Shown here piece by piece: positions 60,639-64,000 of a stretch of DNA of 64,000 nucleotides. Every line of letters starts with the position of its first letter. Position 1 is the first letter of the stretch. The stretch spans positions 17,139 through 81,138 of the forward strand of contig NZ_AUFE01000029.1 of NCBI RefSeq assembly GCF_000426345.1, given 5' to 3'. This DNA comes from Cupriavidus phytohabitans. GTDB taxonomy: Bacteria > Pseudomonadota > Gammaproteobacteria > Burkholderiales > Burkholderiaceae. The translations under genes and the position numbers were made by a program. The notes under the pieces are model-generated. The model was not told where the DNA came from, made no database searches, and saw nothing but the letters and a program-made list of their open reading frames with translations.

Positions 60639-61079
60639 ATGAACGGGCGCAAGCTCTGCCAGCTGGCACTGACACTGGCGGCCACGGCTGCGAGCGGCGC
60701 CGCCCTTGCCGGGCGGGCCGATATCCACAATGCAGGTTGGCATGACGCGGACACACGCGGCGGCATGATCAAGACGCGTGTCGGCGTGGGCTTCTATTTC
60801 GGCCCCAGCATCGTGTTCGGCGGCTACCCGTATTACTACCCTGCCTACCCTGCCCCGTATTACTACCCGGCTCCGGCCGCCACCGTGCCGGTCGAGCCAC
60901 CTCAATACATCGAGCAGGGACCCAACGGGCCAGTGCCGGCGCCGGGGCCCGAGCGGGCAGTGCCGCAGGACCAGGGCTGGTGGTATCACTGCAACCAGCC
61001 GGAAGGCTACTACCCCTACGTGCAATCCTGCCCGGGCGGCTGGCAACGCGTGCCGGCCCAGCCGCCGGCCAACTATTGA
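60639..61079 (+). CDS. Small exported Tyr/Pro-rich protein
   Basis: This 146-residue protein has a signal peptide (LCQLALTLAATAASGAALA) and a low-complexity middle rich in Tyr and Pro (GGYPYYYPAYPAPYYYPAPA). The C-terminal end reads WYHCNQPEGYYPYVQSCPGGWQRVPAQPP, a pattern seen in small proteobacterial envelope proteins. The ATG follows GGGGGAAAGG. The next exported protein gene starts 17 bp later, so they form an operon. Function unknown. Confidence 0.8.
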   Translation: MNGRKLCQLALTLAATAASGAALAGRADIHNAGWHDADTRGGMIKTRVGVGFYFGPSIVFGGYPYYYPAYPAPYYYPAPAATVPVEPPQYIEQGPNGPVPAPGPERAVPQDQGWWYHCNQPEGYYPYVQSCPGGWQRVPAQPPANY

Positions 61080-61095
61080 CAGCGTGGAGCAAAGC

Positions 61096-61602
61096 ATGCG
61101 AGTCCTGACCCGCGCCACGCTCGCCGTGGCCACCCTGACCCTCGGCGCCTGCGTCGTGTTGCCTTCGGGCCCGAGCGTGATGGCGTTGCCGGGCACCGGC
61201 AAGAGCTTCGACCAGTTCCGCGCCGACGACTACAACTGCCGCCAGTTCGCCTTCGGCCAGGTCGGCGGCGTGAGTTCCTCGCAGGCCGCCAACAACGCGG
61301 CCGTAGGCAGTGCTGTGGTAGGCACCGCGCTGGGTGCGGCGGCTGGTGCGGCGTTCGATGGCGGATCGGGCGCGGCGGTTGGCGCTGGCCTGGGCCTGCT
61401 GACAGGCGCCGCGGTAGGCGCGGGCAACGCGCAGTACGCGGGTTATGGCACGCAGCGGCAATACGACGCCGCCTATGTGCAGTGCATGTACGCCAGCGGC
61501 AACCGCGTGCCGGTACCGGGACGGGTCGCCGCAGCTCCCGCGCCGGCACCGCGGTACTACTATGCGCCGCCCCCGCCGGCCTACTACGTGCCCTACTACT
61601 AG
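61096..61602 (+). CDS. Glycine-zipper lipoprotein
   Basis: This 168-residue protein has a lipobox (TLTLGAC at the end of a short signal peptide) and a central glycine-zipper helix pair (VVGTALGAAAGAAFDGGSGAAVGAGLGLLTGAAVGAG, about residues 74-112). The C-terminus is Tyr/Pro-rich (YYYAPPPPAYYVPYY). It is probably in the outer membrane. Function unknown. It is convergent with the ligase gene, with 1 bp between stops. Confidence 0.82.
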   Translation: MRVLTRATLAVATLTLGACVVLPSGPSVMALPGTGKSFDQFRADDYNCRQFAFGQVGGVSSSQAANNAAVGSAVVGTALGAAAGAAFDGGSGAAVGAGLGLLTGAAVGAGNAQYAGYGTQRQYDAAYVQCMYASGNRVPVPGRVAAAPAPAPRYYYAPPPPAYYVPYY

Positions 61603-61603
61603 G

Positions 61604-63418
61604 TCAGTTGCGTCCCCACGCCGAGAGCCGGCGCGAGCGGTCGATGACCCAGGCGCAGAACGCCTGCGGGCGTTCGCCCTCGGACAACTCGCGGCATGCC
61701 TTGGCGATCTCGGCGTACTGTGTCGCTTCATCGCCGAGGTAGTACCAGCGCAGCCGTTCCATCCACAGCCGGCCCTGCGCGGCATCGCCTGTCAGCGCCA
61801 GCAGCCACGCCGTGCGCGCGATCATCGTGGGGGTCGGCAGCAAGTGCACGGCGGCGATATGCGCGGGCAGCAGTTCGGCTGCGTTCTGTGGCGTGATGAC
61901 GGCCAGCCCTGCGGCATCGGCCTGCGCATGCTGGCGGAACCAGAAGCGCGGCATCGGCAAGGTGTTGCGGGTTTCGCTCGCGGCGTATTCGCGTGCTTCG
62001 GCGCGGCGGTAGTCTTGCCACATGGTTGCCAGGATCGCGACGGCAAGCGCCACGAATGCCACGCTCAGGCCCTTTGCCACGCCGGCCGGGACACGCCATG
62101 GTCCGACGGCGGCAGGCTCCAGCCAGCCCAGGAGGAAACAGAACGGCAGGAAGAAGTACAGGTAGTGCAGCGGATATTCGAGCATGGAATGCGCGCACAG
62201 CATCGCCAGCCATGCCAACATCAGCACGGTCTCGCGACGTTCCCCATTTTCAGCCTGCCAGAGCCGCGCCCGCACCACGCGCCACATCCATGCCGCGAGA
62301 ATCAGCGCGGCGCCGAGCATGCCGGCGATCCCGGTCTTGGCCAGCAGATCGAGCACTGCGTTATGGGCGTGCAGGGACATCTCCACCTTCACGCCGACCT
62401 GAGGCAGCTGCATGAACTGCGCCCACCCGAACTCGCCCCAGCCGACGCCGAGCCATGGATGCGCGCGGAACATCGCCAGCGCATGCGCCCAGAGCGCGCC
62501 ACGGGCGGACATCTGGTCTTCGGCTTCCAGCTGCGCGATGGTGTCGAACAGGCGCCAGTCAAGCAACTGGCCAGCGGCGCGGATCGCTGGCTGCAGCACC
62601 AGCAGCATCACGATCATGGCGACCGCGGCCACCAGCAGTCCGGTCGTGCGCCGCATTGGATCCGCCTCGCGCGGCGTGCCGCGTGCCAGCCATGCTGCCA
62701 CCAGCGCGTAGACAGCGGCCAGCCCGACATGCAGCACGCCAGTGCGCGATCCGGATAGCACGACACCGCTTTCCAGCAATGCCACGGCGGCCAGCCACAT
62801 CGGGAAGCGCAGCCTGCCGCGCGATGCCAGCCAGACTGATGCGACCAGCGCGAGACCGTGCACGGTGGCCTGGTGGTTGGGCTGGTTCAGGTTGCCCCAG
62901 AGGCGGCGGTTGTCGTCGTAGAAGTAGGTGGAAACGAGACCGAAGGCGCTGCGCTCGAGATGGAAGAGCTGGACCCACTGCGTGACGGTGCCGAGCAGGC
63001 CGGCGATCAGGAAGGCGATGGCAAGGGTGTCGCCGGCGTTGAGCGTCTCGGTCTCGGATGCTTGATCGCGGCGGTACGACCACGCGGCGCATGTCACGGC
63101 TGCTCCGAGCAACAGGGTCAGGACAGTGAGGGTGGCGCTGCCGGTGATATCAACGTGGCCGAGCGCGGTGCGTGTCAGGCCGACGGCGGCGAGCCAGAGG
63201 AACAGCAAGGCTACCCACGGCAGTGGATTCGTCGTGGTTGCCGCTGGTGTGGCGGGCGTGCGAAGCGCCAGGAACGAGACCAGGGCGAGCGCGCAGAATG
63301 CGGCGGTCCATTCGCCGTAGAACGTCGCGAGTGGGAGCGTATGCCGGGAGACTAGCAGCGGGAAGACGATTGCTGCGATGAGGGCAGCCGACGGGAGAGT
63401 TGTCCGGGACGGCGGCAT
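61604..63418 (-). CDS. O-antigen ligase / PglL-type O-oligosaccharyltransferase
   Basis: This 604-residue polytopic inner-membrane protein starts at MPPSRTTLPSAAL (63418). About 12 hydrophobic segments are visible. The Wzy_C-like part includes GVVLSGSRTGVLHVGL near residue 210 and the large periplasmic loop with HAHNAVLDLLAKTG near 330; the C-terminal 120 residues are soluble. Such proteins transfer glycans to lipid A or to pilin. Its position just downstream of a pilin gene favours a pilin glycosyltransferase (PglL/TfpO class). Confidence 0.85.
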   Translation of the reverse strand: MPPSRTTLPSAALIAAIVFPLLVSRHTLPLATFYGEWTAAFCALALVSFLALRTPATPAATTTNPLPWVALLFLWLAAVGLTRTALGHVDITGSATLTVLTLLLGAAVTCAAWSYRRDQASETETLNAGDTLAIAFLIAGLLGTVTQWVQLFHLERSAFGLVSTYFYDDNRRLWGNLNQPNHQATVHGLALVASVWLASRGRLRFPMWLAAVALLESGVVLSGSRTGVLHVGLAAVYALVAAWLARGTPREADPMRRTTGLLVAAVAMIVMLLVLQPAIRAAGQLLDWRLFDTIAQLEAEDQMSARGALWAHALAMFRAHPWLGVGWGEFGWAQFMQLPQVGVKVEMSLHAHNAVLDLLAKTGIAGMLGAALILAAWMWRVVRARLWQAENGERRETVLMLAWLAMLCAHSMLEYPLHYLYFFLPFCFLLGWLEPAAVGPWRVPAGVAKGLSVAFVALAVAILATMWQDYRRAEAREYAASETRNTLPMPRFWFRQHAQADAAGLAVITPQNAAELLPAHIAAVHLLPTPTMIARTAWLLALTGDAAQGRLWMERLRWYYLGDEATQYAEIAKACRELSEGERPQAFCAWVIDRSRRLSAWGRN

Positions 63419-63467
63419 TGAGGCGCCTGGTTTGGGGAAAGGCGCATGATAGCTTGGGCGCCGGGCA

Positions 63468-63494
63468 AAGAAAAAGCGCCCGGAGGCGCTTTCT
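63468..63494 (-). terminator. Terminator of the pilin gene
   Basis: Stem AAAGCGCC/GGCGCTTT with a 4-nt loop; on the minus strand it continues TTCTTTG. It lies 24 bp after the pilin stop. Confidence 0.8.
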
Positions 63495-63515
63495 CCTCGT
63501 AACACGGTAACTAAG

Positions 63516-63728
63516 TTAGATCTTAGGCAGATACTGGGCCGCCAAAGTCGAGTTGGCTGTATCGATTGCCCACGTAGCGGCACCAGAACTGAAAGTACCG
63601 AGGAGAATAACGGTCTTCCCACCCAAAGCAGGGGGAATATTCCCAGCTGCCGCCTTGTATGTGATAGTAACCGACGCAGTTTGAGGGGTAGCGCCGGCGG
63701 CGCGAGCTAAAGTCGAAACTGGTGTACA
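63516..63728 (-). pseudogene. Type IV pilin, 3' fragment, 5' part separated by an IS
   Basis: About 70 codons are pilin-like: ATPQTASVTITYKAAAGNIPPALGGKTVILL...WAIDTANSTLAAQYLPKI-stop, resembling the C-terminal end of Ralstonia/Cupriavidus PilA. Upstream the frame runs into sequence leading to a transposase gene on the other strand, and the N-terminal methylation motif of a pilin is absent. The gene is therefore probably broken by the IS; its 5' half would lie beyond the window. The exact break (about 63728-63745) is uncertain. Confidence 0.65.
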
Positions 63729-63729
63729 G

Positions 63730-64000
63730 GCGGGGAATTTGAGGCGCGGAGTAGAGGGCGGTGGAGCTTTCCGCTGAGAATCTGATTGTCGAGATCGGAA
63801 ACCAGCACAAGAAAGGTCCACCATGAGCAAGGATAAAGGGAAAGAAGCAGTCGGTCTATCGGAAATCGGGCTTGGGCTCGAGGAGCTGATCAGGCGCGGG
63901 GCCCGACGGGTCATCCAGGAGGCGATTGAAGTGGAGCTGGCAGAGCTGCTTGAGCAGTTCAGTAACGTCAAGACGTTGAGCGGGCAGCGTGCCGTGGTTC
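63730..64000 (+). mobile_element. IS256-family insertion sequence, left part
   Basis: This contains the 5' end of a mutator-type transposase and about 90 bp of leader. The terminal inverted repeat should lie near 63730-63760 but I cannot fix it without the other end, which is outside the window. Confidence 0.6.
63823..64000 (+). CDS. IS256-family transposase, N-terminal part (runs off window)
   Basis: The first 59 residues read MSKDKGKEAVGLSEIGLGLEELIRRGARR...VELAELLEQFSNVKTLSGQRAVV. This is the typical N-terminal helical region of IS256/mutator transposases, with the alpha-helical DNA-binding part before the DDE core. GAAAGG is 7-12 nt upstream of the ATG. The DDE residues are beyond the window end. 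Confidence 0.88.
   Translation, partial: MSKDKGKEAVGLSEIGLGLEELIRRGARRVIQEAIEVELAELLEQFSNVKTLSGQRAVV

Overview
The window is a piece of a beta-proteobacterial chromosome, most likely a Cupriavidus species close to C. necator. The evidence is very high GC in most of it, the gene content and order (pgk-pyk-fba-purC-purE-purK), and a 403-residue flavohemoglobin at 59.2 kb that, from memory, is close to the classic Alcaligenes eutrophus FHP but not identical. No tRNA, rRNA or CRISPR array was seen.

Left flank (1-37.6 kb), host backbone. It opens with the end of an RND multidrug pump operon (mdtB, mdtC and an outer-membrane lipoprotein). A LysR regulator diverges from a PACE-family efflux gene. 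A three-gene unit (flavin monooxygenase, ABC solute-binding protein, MarR regulator) has a palindromic operator over its promoter. Next come dacB (PBP4) and the azlCD branched-chain amino-acid exporter. A long leftward cluster of central metabolism follows: pgk, pyk, fba, purC, purE, purK and a Sua5-type tRNA t6A synthase, dotted with REP-like hairpin repeats. After this lie two tandem LuxR-type paralogues, a Bug/TctC solute-binding protein, a SNF2 helicase, ilvE, a small zinc-finger protein, waaF, an NTF2-like protein, a YheT-type hydrolase, an unknown conserved protein, a BepA-like M48 protease and moaC.

Island (about 37.5-59.0 kb). This is a 21.4-kb integrated element in the 3' end of moaC. 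An 88-bp perfect direct repeat of the moaC end (37485-37572 and 58931-59018) marks attL and attR. A tyrosine integrase sits just inside attL. TGTCCAA iterons phased at 11 bp lie inside both ends (2 left, 3 right) and look like integrase arm sites. The element replaced the last codons of moaC and left the native end as a fragment at attR. It carries leftward terminators, a lipoprotein/YbjN-like/two-LprI-domain envelope cassette facing an XRE regulator with a perfect operator, two serine recombinases, a primase-polymerase/RepA-like helicase, an HhH-GPD-like protein, a large single-chain type ISP restriction-modification enzyme, a ComEC-like metallo-beta-lactamase-fold protein overlapping a four-helix membrane protein, an ADP-ribosylglycohydrolase and several unknown small genes. 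There are no conjugation or virion genes, so it reads as a non-conjugative integrative element with defence cargo. Its base composition is visibly less GC-rich than the flanks.

Right flank (59.0-64.0 kb). Host backbone resumes with the flavohemoglobin hmp/fhp, two small exported proteins and an O-antigen-ligase/PglL-like membrane protein. Last come the 3' end of a type IV pilin gene and, reading the other way, the start of an IS256-family transposase that appears to interrupt it; the window ends inside that element.
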